From: a virus
Virus record (IMG/VR): IMGVR_UViG_3300025418_000068
Coordinates: 1 to 22,085 of that record
Length of the DNA stretch: 22,085 nucleotides
Direction: 5' to 3' (one strand)
The notes below the pieces were generated by a model. It was given only the letters and a program-made list of their open reading frames with translations, was not told where the DNA came from and did no database searches. The position numbers and the translations under genes were made by a program. Positions 1 to 6,685 of this stretch are shown here, one piece after another; position 1 is the first letter of the stretch; every line of letters starts with the position of its first letter.

Positions 1-11
1 AAAAATGAAGG

Positions 12-24
12 TAGGGATTCCCTA
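12..24. repeat. 13-nt perfect palindrome upstream of terS
   Basis: TAGGGA, one central T, then TCCCTA forms a perfect inverted repeat 24 nt before the small terminase start. A short open frame (ATG at 5 to TAA at 23) crosses it and may be chance or the end of an upstream gene. Phage packaging (cos or pac) sites and regulatory operators often lie next to terS, so it could be a protein-binding site. The length is short enough to be chance. Confidence 0.3.
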
Positions 25-47
25 AACATAACTTGGAGTTATAAGAC

Positions 48-521
48 ATGGAAAAAAAGCCAATGAACTTGGTCGAAATCACAAGCCAAAAAAAGATTTC
101 TAAGAATGAACCCATCCAAAATTTGGGGGACATGGCGAAGCGCATTCCGGCTGCTGATTGGATGGATGATTCATCACTTTGGGACAAAAAAAAGTTCGTC
201 AAAGAAACCGCCGAATACTTATACGAAACTTACGGCATGACGTCGGACCAATACAAGCACACGTTGTCGATGTTGGCCGACCACATGGATATGTATATTC
301 TTTGCAATCGGGAAATCGCCGTTCAAGGTTTGATTGCTGAATATAACCAAGGCAAGACTACCGGCCCGAACCCACATATTTCCATTCGGAATAAGTGCAG
401 CGACTTAATCATTGCCTTGATGGGCCAATTGGGGTTGACGCCAAAAACCAAGCTAACTGCCAGCGGCGCAAAAGAGAAAAGCGCAATTGGTAATTTGCTT
501 AAAGGGCCGAAATCCGCATGA
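48..521 (+). CDS. terS: Terminase small subunit (P27-like)
   Basis: This 157-aa protein is probably the small terminase that recognises the phage DNA and starts packaging with the large subunit. The second half has the layout of the P27 small terminase family: a helical region, then a [11 protein letters not shown] stretch (about residues 107-117), a helix with [13 protein letters not shown], and a basic tail rich in Lys. P27 proteins typically carry this GPNP...LGLTP signature near the C-terminus. The start at 48 follows GGAG (34-37) at a usable distance. An alternative ATG at 63 is possible and would remove five residues. The stop overlaps the start of the methyltransferase by 4 nt (ATGA), which suggests translational coupling. 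Large terminase two genes downstream supports the call. Confidence 0.8.
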   Translation: MEKKPMNLVEITSQKKISKNEPIQNLGDMAKRIPAADWMDDSSLWDKKKFVKETAEYLYETYGMTSDQYKHTLSMLADHMDMYILCNREIAVQGLIAEYNQGKTTGPNPHISIRNKCSDLIIALMGQLGLTPKTKLTASGAKEKSAIGNLLKGPKSA

Positions 522-1171
522 AGGTCGAAATAGGCGACGCCACGCTATACCTTGGCGATTGCATCGATATTCTGCCAACCTTAGGCAAAGTCAATGCGGT
601 GATTACTGACCCGCCATATGGTTTGAATATCGCAAATCAGCCTTTTAAGCATCAAAGAATGAATGGTGCAGAAAAAAAAGATTGGGATGTTGCTGCCCCT
701 AACCAATCAATGCTTCAAACCATTTTAAACAAAAGTGAAAAAGCAATTTTGTGGGGTGGAAATTATTTTGAATTGCCGCCGTCAAGATGCTGGCTTGTTT
801 GGCATAAACCCGATGGGCCGCAATCTTTTAGTCGTGTTGAATTGGCATGGACAAACATGGATAAATTGGCTGGTTATTTTCAATGGACTATTGCTGCAAC
901 CAATCCGGAAAGAGTGGGTCATCCAACCCAAAAACCCCTTGCTTTGATGAAATGGTGTATTGGACAAGCTGGAAATCCGCAAACAATACTTGACCCATTC
1001 ATGGGCAGCGGGACAACAGGTGTGGCGGCGGTTCAAATGGGGCGCAAGTTTATTGGGATTGAACGTGAACCCAAATATTTCGACATTGCTTGCAAGCGAA
1101 TCGAACAAGCATCCAAACAGGTTGATATGTTTATTGAACCGCCCACACAAGTTCAAGAAAGTTTTTTATGA
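518..1171 (+). CDS. DNA methyltransferase (N6-adenine/N4-cytosine, DPPY type)
   Basis: This 217-aa SAM-dependent amino-methyltransferase modifies an exocyclic amino group of adenine (most likely, given DPPY) or cytosine in a specific DNA site. The catalytic motif DPPYG lies at residues 31-35. HPTQKP (135-140) and the SAM-binding motif [10 protein letters not shown] (159-168) lie near the C-terminus, which is the beta-group order (motif IV before motif I). The C-terminus continues with [10 protein letters not shown], the usual next strand of the SAM fold. At 217 aa the target recognition region (about 45-130) is small. Both ends overlap their neighbours by 4 nt (ATGA at 518 and 1168), so it is embedded in the terminase operon. 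No restriction endonuclease is visible nearby. It looks like an orphan phage methyltransferase that protects the genome from host restriction or marks the packaging region; that role is inference. Confidence 0.9.
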   Translation: MKVEIGDATLYLGDCIDILPTLGKVNAVITDPPYGLNIANQPFKHQRMNGAEKKDWDVAAPNQSMLQTILNKSEKAILWGGNYFELPPSRCWLVWHKPDGPQSFSRVELAWTNMDKLAGYFQWTIAATNPERVGHPTQKPLALMKWCIGQAGNPQTILDPFMGSGTTGVAAVQMGRKFIGIEREPKYFDIACKRIEQASKQVDMFIEPPTQVQESFL

Positions 1172-2829
1172 ACTGGCAAGACGGTATCCTTTACGCAATA
1201 CAGGTCGTCAAGGGCGAAATAAATGTTTGCAACGACATTCGCCTGACTTGCCAGCGGTTCATTAACCAGTACGAAAACGCCGAATGGGAATGGGTATTTG
1301 ACGAAGATTACCCACAACACGTTTTGGATTTTGCGTCGGTTCTGAAGCACACCAAAGGCCCGGACGCTGGCAAGCCCATCGTGCTGGAACCGTTCCAAAT
1401 CTTTTTAATTTGCGCGGTGTATGGTTTCCGTAGCAAGAAAGACAGAAACCGGCGCATGGTGACGGACGTTATCGTTTACATTCCACGCAAGGCCGGGAAA
1501 TCGACGCTAACGGCTATTTTGGCCCTATACGAACTGCAATTTGGCGAAGCTGGCGCAGAAGTGTTTACGTTGGCCACCAACCGGGAACAAGCCACCATTG
1601 TTTTTGATTCGGCCAAGGGCTTCATTGAAAAGATGCCATTGGAACTTGCCGGGCAATATGAAACGTCCAAATACGAAGTCAAAAAAGCTGGCGACAACCA
1701 ATCCATGTTTAAAGCGCTGTCGCGGGACACCAAGAAAACAGGCGACGGTAAAAACCCATCGTGCGTCATCATTGACGAAGCTGCTCAAATTGTTGACCGC
1801 AATTCTATCGAGGTTTTGCATTCCGGTATGGTGGCCCGGCGTAACCCGTTGCGAATCTACATTACAACCGCCAGCTTCACCAAAGACACCAAGTTCTACG
1901 AAGATTTGTCCATGTATCAATCCATGCTGACAGGCGAAGCGTCGGACAATCCCCGCTGGTTTGGCCTGATTTACTCGCTGGATGCCAAGGATGATTGGCG
2001 CGACCCGACGACATGGGCCAAGGCCAACCCGATGCATGGCATTAGCGTATTTGAAGAAGCCATTGCCCAACGCGCAGAGGAAGCAAAGCACAAACCGCAA
2101 GCCTTGAATGAGTTTTTGTGCAAGACCTTGAACATCTTTGTGTCGGCCAACACCGCATGGCTGGACCGCCGATTTTGGGACGAATGCAAAACCGACGTAA
2201 AACGTCAAGAACCCGAAGCCGTGTTCATTGGCTTTGACTTGGCTGCGACCCGTGACTTGAACGCCGTTTGCACTTTGAAGCGGTTTGGTGAATTGGACTA
2301 TGAGGCCGAATTCAAGTTCTTTTTACCAGAGGAAGGCTACAAGCTGATTCCCAAGCACTACGCCGACATTTTCCGGGTGGCCGTGTCATCGGGCATTCTG
2401 AAGCTGACCGAAGGCAACGTAATGGACGACCGCGAGATTTCCGAATACATCAAACAGCAATGCGAGAAATACGAAGTCAAGGAAGTTGGCTTTGATTCTT
2501 ACAATGCCGCCAGTTTGGTTGCCCGGTTATATGAAGCTGGAATCCCGGTCAAGAAAGTCGGCCAAAGCATGGGCGTTTTGTCCAATCCTTCCAAGCACGT
2601 CGAAAAGCTAATTTTGAACAAGCAAATCATGCACGACGGAAACCCATTTGTTGGCTGGCAATTGGGGAACTGCGAAGTCTATGAAGACGTCAATGGCAAC
2701 ATTAAGGTCAGAAAAAACGAAGCCGACAAAGCCGCCAAGGTGGACGGGATTGTTTCATTGATTATTGCGATGCACGCAAGCCTTGATAATCCTTCCATTT
2801 CTGGAAGTTACGGTTTCCGGTCCTTTTAA
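1168..2829 (+). CDS. terL: Terminase large subunit
   Basis: This 553-aa ATPase-nuclease pumps DNA into the prohead through the portal and cuts the concatemer. The N-terminal ATPase domain has a Walker A-like RKAGKS (107-112, the lysine-rich variant common in HK97-type terminases) and a Walker B with catalytic Glu, CVIIDEA (199-205). A coupling-type TT motif (YITTAS) follows at about 231-236. The C-terminal RNase H-like nuclease begins with [12 protein letters not shown], where Asp357 is a likely metal ligand. Further acidic positions are in VGFDSYNAA and in the [10 protein letters not shown] stretch near the end. This order fits the Terminase_1 (HK97/phage lambda-like) family, and the length is typical. 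The start overlaps the methyltransferase stop by 4 nt, and AAGAAAG just upstream can act as a ribosome site. Confidence 0.95.
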   Translation: MNWQDGILYAIQVVKGEINVCNDIRLTCQRFINQYENAEWEWVFDEDYPQHVLDFASVLKHTKGPDAGKPIVLEPFQIFLICAVYGFRSKKDRNRRMVTDVIVYIPRKAGKSTLTAILALYELQFGEAGAEVFTLATNREQATIVFDSAKGFIEKMPLELAGQYETSKYEVKKAGDNQSMFKALSRDTKKTGDGKNPSCVIIDEAAQIVDRNSIEVLHSGMVARRNPLRIYITTASFTKDTKFYEDLSMYQSMLTGEASDNPRWFGLIYSLDAKDDWRDPTTWAKANPMHGISVFEEAIAQRAEEAKHKPQALNEFLCKTLNIFVSANTAWLDRRFWDECKTDVKRQEPEAVFIGFDLAATRDLNAVCTLKRFGELDYEAEFKFFLPEEGYKLIPKHYADIFRVAVSSGILKLTEGNVMDDREISEYIKQQCEKYEVKEVGFDSYNAASLVARLYEAGIPVKKVGQSMGVLSNPSKHVEKLILNKQIMHDGNPFVGWQLGNCEVYEDVNGNIKVRKNEADKAAKVDGIVSLIIAMHASLDNPSISGSYGFRSF

Positions 2830-2831
2830 GA

Positions 2832-2861
2832 TAGACATTCGTTAAAATTTGCGCGTAAAAT
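2832..2861 (+). promoter_or_regulatory. Sigma70-like promoter before the portal gene
   Basis: TAGACA (2832-2837) and TAAAAT (2856-2861) each match 5 of 6 bases of the -35 and -10 consensus and are 18 nt apart. This is one of the few real gaps between genes in the window (53 nt), and a GGGGG ribosome site follows at 2873-2877. Transcription would begin near 2868, just ahead of the portal start. It is a pattern match only, and A/T-rich gaps can give such matches by chance. Confidence 0.4.
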
Positions 2862-2882
2862 GTCAGAAAATTGGGGGAAAAC

Positions 2883-4331
2883 ATGGGCTTTTTAGACATT
2901 TTTAAGGGTAAAAAACCCGCACAAAACGAAAGTAACACCCTGTTTGGTCAGACCCAATTGGGCAACCAAATCTTGCGTCAGAACCAAAACGGTCAAACTG
3001 GCGCGAATTATCAGCTTTTATATGTCACGACATCCAGCACCACCAACGCTGGCCGTATTGTGGATATGTCCGTCTTATCGCGGAATTCCACCATCATGTC
3101 TTGCGTCAATTTGAAGTCGCGGGCGATGGCGCAATGCAACTTGAAGGTGATGTATAAAACCGACGACGGGGTATTTGAAGATGCTCTGAATTCGGAAAAC
3201 ATTGGTGCGCGGGACAAGAACAAAGCCAAACAAATAATGTCTTTGTTCCAAGAACCCAACAACTTCCAAAACCAATACGAATTTTGGTATCAGTTTGTGA
3301 TGTGGTACGAATTGGCTGGTGAAGTTTTCACTTTGCTATACCGCAAGAACCAAAAAGATTCGTTGCAAACGCCCATTGAAATGTATAACTTGGACGCGAC
3401 GCTAATCACGGTCCAAGCCAGCGAAACACGTTACCCAACCTACCGGGTATCGACTCCAACTTACGGGTTTAACAAAGACGAACCCTTGGCGTATTACCAA
3501 GTCATTCACACGACCGAATCGCCGTGGCAAGGTTCCGCAGGTTTTAACAAAGGCATTTTGGCAACCGAACTGGTGGCGCTGGATACCGACATCGATTTGT
3601 ATGCCAACTATGTGATGCAAAACGGCGCGAAGCCTTCCGGTTTGTTCCGCACCGACCAAGTGATTCCCGACGCCAAATATAAGGAAATCGCCCAACGCTT
3701 GAAGGAAGCGTGGTCAAGCATGACCGGAAGCCGCCCGACCGACTTGTCGAAGCCCGGCCAAGGTATGTTGCTGGACCAAGGCATGACCTTTGAAACGGTC
3801 AAAATGCTGACCTTGCAAGATGCCGACGCCGCCAAACTGAAAGAGCAAACCACAAAACGGATTTGTGCATTGTTCGGCGTTCCCGCCCAATTGCTTGGCT
3901 TGGATGTTGGCAAATACAACAACACCCAAACGCTGCTGGATGAGTTCTACAAAACCACCATGTACCCGATGATTATCAACATCGAGCAAAAGTTCAAAAA
4001 GGGTTTGTTGAACGGTTACCCCAATTTGTCTATCCGTTTCGATACCAAAGATTTCTTGAAGGGCGCGGCGCTGGACCAAATGAATTTTGTCACGGCTGGC
4101 GTGGCCGCTGGAATCTTTACACCGAACGAAGCCCGCGAATATCTGAATATGTGCAAAGTGGATGGCGGTGACGAATTGCCTAGTTTGGACGCCGCAAACA
4201 TTTCCAAAACCAACGTTCCAATCAGCGGCAAGCCAACGGCCAAAATCGACCCAATCCCCGGCTCAAGTCCGCAAGATACGGGCGGTGGCGGTGGCAACCA
4301 ACGTTCCAAAATGAACATTGGCAAGACATGA
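2883..4331 (+). CDS. Portal protein (HK97 family)
   Basis: This is the 482-aa ring protein at one vertex of the capsid, through which DNA enters and leaves and to which terminase and connector proteins bind. The sequence has the typical HK97/lambda-type portal layout. An N-terminal arm is followed by the conserved SVLSRNSTIMSCVNLKSRAMA region, in which each subunit begins its wing fold. A segment with NGAKPSG follows, and later TTKRICALFGVPAQLLG and the N-T-Q-T-L-L-D-E-F segment, which form the stem and clip region of Phage_portal proteins. The C-terminus is low in complexity (Gly stretch, basic end), as is common. ATG 2883 is chosen over an in-frame TTG at 2871 because GGGGG (2873-2877) sits at the right distance. 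The stop overlaps the next small ORF by 4 nt. Confidence 0.93.
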   Translation: MGFLDIFKGKKPAQNESNTLFGQTQLGNQILRQNQNGQTGANYQLLYVTTSSTTNAGRIVDMSVLSRNSTIMSCVNLKSRAMAQCNLKVMYKTDDGVFEDALNSENIGARDKNKAKQIMSLFQEPNNFQNQYEFWYQFVMWYELAGEVFTLLYRKNQKDSLQTPIEMYNLDATLITVQASETRYPTYRVSTPTYGFNKDEPLAYYQVIHTTESPWQGSAGFNKGILATELVALDTDIDLYANYVMQNGAKPSGLFRTDQVIPDAKYKEIAQRLKEAWSSMTGSRPTDLSKPGQGMLLDQGMTFETVKMLTLQDADAAKLKEQTTKRICALFGVPAQLLGLDVGKYNNTQTLLDEFYKTTMYPMIINIEQKFKKGLLNGYPNLSIRFDTKDFLKGAALDQMNFVTAGVAAGIFTPNEAREYLNMCKVDGGDELPSLDAANISKTNVPISGKPTAKIDPIPGSSPQDTGGGGGNQRSKMNIGKT

Positions 4332-4534
4332 TTGCCGCACATAAAATTGTGCGTATCATGGCGGCACAAATCCATCAAAGCCGTGTTATATTAACGCCAC
4401 ATGAGAAAACCCCTACAATACAAGACATTAACTTGGCTATAAACAACGGGGTTGTTCATGAAAAATCTGAATCTGATTTGCGAAGCGAAATTAAGCCTAA
4501 AAAAAGAGGCAGACCAAAAAAGTCCGTCGGGTAA
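4328..4534 (+). CDS. Small AT-hook-like protein, uncertain
   Basis: A 68-codon frame starts at an ATGA overlap with the portal stop and ends inside the protease gene, overlapping it by 77 nt in another frame. The C-terminus reads KPKKRGRPKKSVG, which contains an AT-hook core (RGRP flanked by Lys), a minor-groove DNA-binding motif. The rest is not recognised. In its favour are the coupled start and the meaningful C-terminus. Against it are the long overlap, codons such as AGA, ATA and CCT that neighbouring genes use rarely, and a promoter-like sequence within it. It may be a real DNA-binding accessory protein, or the region may simply be a leader for the protease and capsid genes. Confidence 0.4.
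   Translation: MIAAHKIVRIMAAQIHQSRVILTPHEKTPTIQDINLAINNGVVHEKSESDLRSEIKPKKRGRPKKSVG
4336..4353. repeat. 6-bp inverted repeat (hairpin) after portal
   Basis: CGCACA (4336-4341), a 6-nt TAAAAT loop and TGTGCG (4348-4353) form a perfect short hairpin or operator-like dyad 5 nt after the portal stop. No T-run follows, so it is not an intrinsic terminator. It could be an RNA processing or stability element, or a protein site for the promoter downstream. Confidence 0.3.
4391..4419 (+). promoter_or_regulatory. Sigma70-like promoter before protease and capsid genes
   Basis: TTAACG (4391-4396, 4 of 6 to the -35 consensus) and TACAAT (4414-4419, 5 of 6 to the -10 consensus) are separated by the ideal 17 nt. 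Transcription would start near 4427, about 30 nt ahead of the protease ATG at 4458, where GGGG (4448-4451) is a good ribosome site. The location before protease and capsid, and the terminator after the first capsid gene (6638-6662), would define a strongly expressed protease-capsid unit. Pattern match only. Confidence 0.4.
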
Positions 4535-5282
4535 CATTTCCGCAGTCGTGACAACTTGGGGTCCCCGCGAAGGCGAAGATGGCCGCAAGTTCAACTATCA
4601 ACCCGAAGGCTTCAAAGAATGGGCGCAAGCCTTCAAAGAAGCTGGCAAACCCCTGCCAATGTTTTTGAACCATAACGATATGGGAATGCCCGTAGGCGAA
4701 TGGTACGAATTCAACTTTGAGAAAACCGGAATGACCGCTGAAGGTCGTTTGTTCACCAACACCGTTGGCGGTTCTGACCTATACAACATCATGAAAGATT
4801 CGCCCGACCTGTTTGGCGGCGTTTCGGTTGGCGCTTACGCTGACGAAGCCCAAATGGTGGACGCTGACGGTAACGTTATCAACCAATCCATGTCGTGGGG
4901 CAACGACGATGATGATGACGACGACAGCGACGAACAATACTTCCAAATTACCAAAGGCGGCTTGCGTGAAGTGTCGGTGGTCATGTACCCCAACAACACC
5001 AAAGCCCAAGTCACCCGCCTTGAGTATTTCGACGTGGACGGACAACCGAACCCACGCATTATCGAGAAAGTCTTGCGTGATGCTGGCCTTTCGCGTAAAG
5101 ATGCGACCACCGCATCTTCAGTCTTGAAGAAAGTTCTGGAACAACGTGATGTTGTCCAAAAACCAATTCAAGTAACCCCAACCCCGAGCGATTCGGATGC
5201 GGTGGTCGAAGCCGACGACATTTTGCGAGTTCTTGAAGAACGCGAATTGTTGAAAGCATTATCTAAACGATTGAAAGGTTAA
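4458..5282 (+). CDS. Prohead maturation protease (HK97 type)
   Basis: This 274-aa serine protease of the herpesvirus assemblin-like fold (Phage prohead protease, peptidase family S78/U35 type) cleaves the scaffold part of the capsid protein during maturation. The pattern matches the family: PMFLNHND with catalytic His72, then GGVSVGA with the nucleophile Ser123, then GLREVSVVMYPNN (about 168-180), whose Glu is usually conserved. An unusual run of seven Asp residues (150-156) lies in the loop before the last strand. The C-terminal 90 residues are charged and probably act as an internal scaffold-like or regulatory tail. Start 4458 is preferred to TTG 4452 because of the GGGG at 4448-4451. The major capsid gene follows 4 nt downstream, as in HK97. 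Confidence 0.9.
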   Translation: MKNLNLICEAKLSLKKEADQKSPSGNISAVVTTWGPREGEDGRKFNYQPEGFKEWAQAFKEAGKPLPMFLNHNDMGMPVGEWYEFNFEKTGMTAEGRLFTNTVGGSDLYNIMKDSPDLFGGVSVGAYADEAQMVDADGNVINQSMSWGNDDDDDDDSDEQYFQITKGGLREVSVVMYPNNTKAQVTRLEYFDVDGQPNPRIIEKVLRDAGLSRKDATTASSVLKKVLEQRDVVQKPIQVTPTPSDSDAVVEADDILRVLEERELLKALSKRLKG

Positions 5283-5286
5283 TATC

Positions 5287-6630
5287 ATGTCTCTCGACAA
5301 AATCACCGAAAAGCTGGATGCAATTGAAGCGCAAAACGTCGCCAAGATTGAAGAAATCAAGACCGAAGCAATTGCCAAGGTTGAAGAAACCAAGGTTGAA
5401 CTGATTGAAAAAGTCGCGGCTTTGGAAGCCCGTATTTCTGAAATCAATTCGTCCGCATCGTTCATCAAACCCGCGAAAACCGTTCGTGGCGATGTGAACA
5501 AATCGGTTCGTGAACAACTGTCCAAGTTCTACAAAAAGGGCAAGGCTTACGAAAAAGAAGTCAAAATCTTTGAAAGCACCGACCAATACGACGCGTACAT
5601 GAAGGAAAGTTCCGCGCTGACAGGCGGCGGCGCTGGCGTTGGTGGCCGTACTGCATACGACCCCGTGTTCCACACCTTGCGTCTGATTAACCCCCTGCGC
5701 GGTGTTTCTCGCAATGTCTCGACTGAAGGTTCGACCTATCAGTTTCGCGCTAAAGTCGGCAACGCTGGCGCACAATGGGGCTATGCAATTCAGAACAACG
5801 GTTCGCCCACTACTGAAAACACCAATATCTGGCAATTGACCTTGCAAGATTTGAACGTTCAGTTCCCCATCCGTACCGCTGCTTTGGACGACATCGATGG
5901 TTTGGAAGCCAACGTTGTTGACGATATGTTGATGGAATTCTCGCAAGTTGAAGGCCAGTCGATGATTTCCAACAACGACCAAACCGACACGCCCAACACA
6001 TACGGCGGCACAAACGGTTTGCGCGGTTTGAATCAATACCCCGGCGCTAATGGCTCTTATACTGGCGGCACGATTTCTGTCGGCGCTTTCGGTTCAAGCG
6101 GCACAGGCTCTAGTTCTGGTTTGCACAGCATCGCTACATACGACCAATTGACCACCAACGGCGCTGGTGTTGGTGCTGCTAACGTGACGTATCAAGACGT
6201 TATCAATTTCGTGTATGCCTTGCCGCAACAATACTGGAACCCATCGACCAAGTTCTTGGTTTCGCCTTTGATGTTGTCTCAAATCCGCGGTTTGAAAGAC
6301 AGCAACGGCACACCAATCTTTGAACGTATGTCGCCTTTGGTTTATGACGGTATCGTCGGCCAACTGTTGGGCTTTGACGTGGTGGTGAACAAGTATGTTG
6401 ATTCTCCTGATTCGTCTACCAGCACCCCCGGCACTACCAGCTTGTATCCCATGTATTTTGGCGATTGGCAACGTGGTCACACCATCGTGGACCGTCTGAA
6501 CATGGTTTTGCGTCGTTATGACCAAACCCTGCCCGGCTACATCACGTTCTTCGGTGAAAAGCGTCTTTGCACTAGCGTGGTGGACCCCTTGTCTATCATC
6601 CGCTATCGTTCAACCGCTACTGCGACCTGA
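5287..6630 (+). CDS. Major capsid protein 1 with delta domain (HK97 fold)
   Basis: This 447-aa protein should form the hexamers and pentamers of the head. Residues 1-60 are Glu/Lys/Ala-rich and predicted coiled coil, followed by a charged stretch to about 108. This is the delta (scaffold) domain that the upstream protease removes in HK97-type phages. The conserved shell begins at about Leu111 (LTGGGAGVGGR) and continues with INPLRGV, a WGY motif, the spine-helix region (PIRTAALDDIDGLEANVVDDML), NTYGGTNGLRGL, and a C-terminal GYITFFGEKRLC segment. The Ala/Gly/Ser-rich inserts near 260-290 resemble surface loops. The ribosome site AAAGG lies just upstream. A paralog lacking the delta domain follows at 6686, and an intrinsic terminator lies between them, so this copy is likely the abundant one. 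Confidence 0.92.
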   Translation: MSLDKITEKLDAIEAQNVAKIEEIKTEAIAKVEETKVELIEKVAALEARISEINSSASFIKPAKTVRGDVNKSVREQLSKFYKKGKAYEKEVKIFESTDQYDAYMKESSALTGGGAGVGGRTAYDPVFHTLRLINPLRGVSRNVSTEGSTYQFRAKVGNAGAQWGYAIQNNGSPTTENTNIWQLTLQDLNVQFPIRTAALDDIDGLEANVVDDMLMEFSQVEGQSMISNNDQTDTPNTYGGTNGLRGLNQYPGANGSYTGGTISVGAFGSSGTGSSSGLHSIATYDQLTTNGAGVGAANVTYQDVINFVYALPQQYWNPSTKFLVSPLMLSQIRGLKDSNGTPIFERMSPLVYDGIVGQLLGFDVVVNKYVDSPDSSTSTPGTTSLYPMYFGDWQRGHTIVDRLNMVLRRYDQTLPGYITFFGEKRLCTSVVDPLSIIRYRSTATAT

Positions 6631-6637
6631 TAAAACG

Positions 6638-6662
6638 GTGGGGCTTAATGCCCCACTTTTTT
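6638..6662 (+). terminator. Intrinsic terminator between the two capsid genes
   Basis: GTGGGGC (6638-6644), a 5-nt TTAAT loop and GCCCCAC (6650-6656) form a perfect G+C-rich 7-bp stem. It is followed at once by six T residues (6657-6662), with a further run of T at 6668-6676. This is a classical rho-independent terminator 7 nt after the first capsid stop codon. It would leave the downstream genes with less transcript unless readthrough or antitermination occurs. Confidence 0.9.
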
Positions 6663-6685
6663 AACAATTTTTTTTTGGGATTAAC

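Noticed and set aside
1525-2208. 227-codon minus-strand frame opposite large terminase
   Set aside because: It is antisense to conserved ATPase and nuclease motifs and has no independent support.
2871-2882. TTG start for the portal gene
   Set aside because: The GGGGG ribosome site (2873-2877) overlaps it and is placed for the ATG at 2883.
4336-4353. Intrinsic terminator after portal
   Set aside because: The hairpin is weak and no T-run follows it.
5263-6036. 257-codon open frame on the minus strand across the first capsid gene
   Set aside because: It lies opposite a clear capsid gene with the right codon pattern, has no ribosome site or neighbours on that strand, and reads as a low-complexity antisense shadow.
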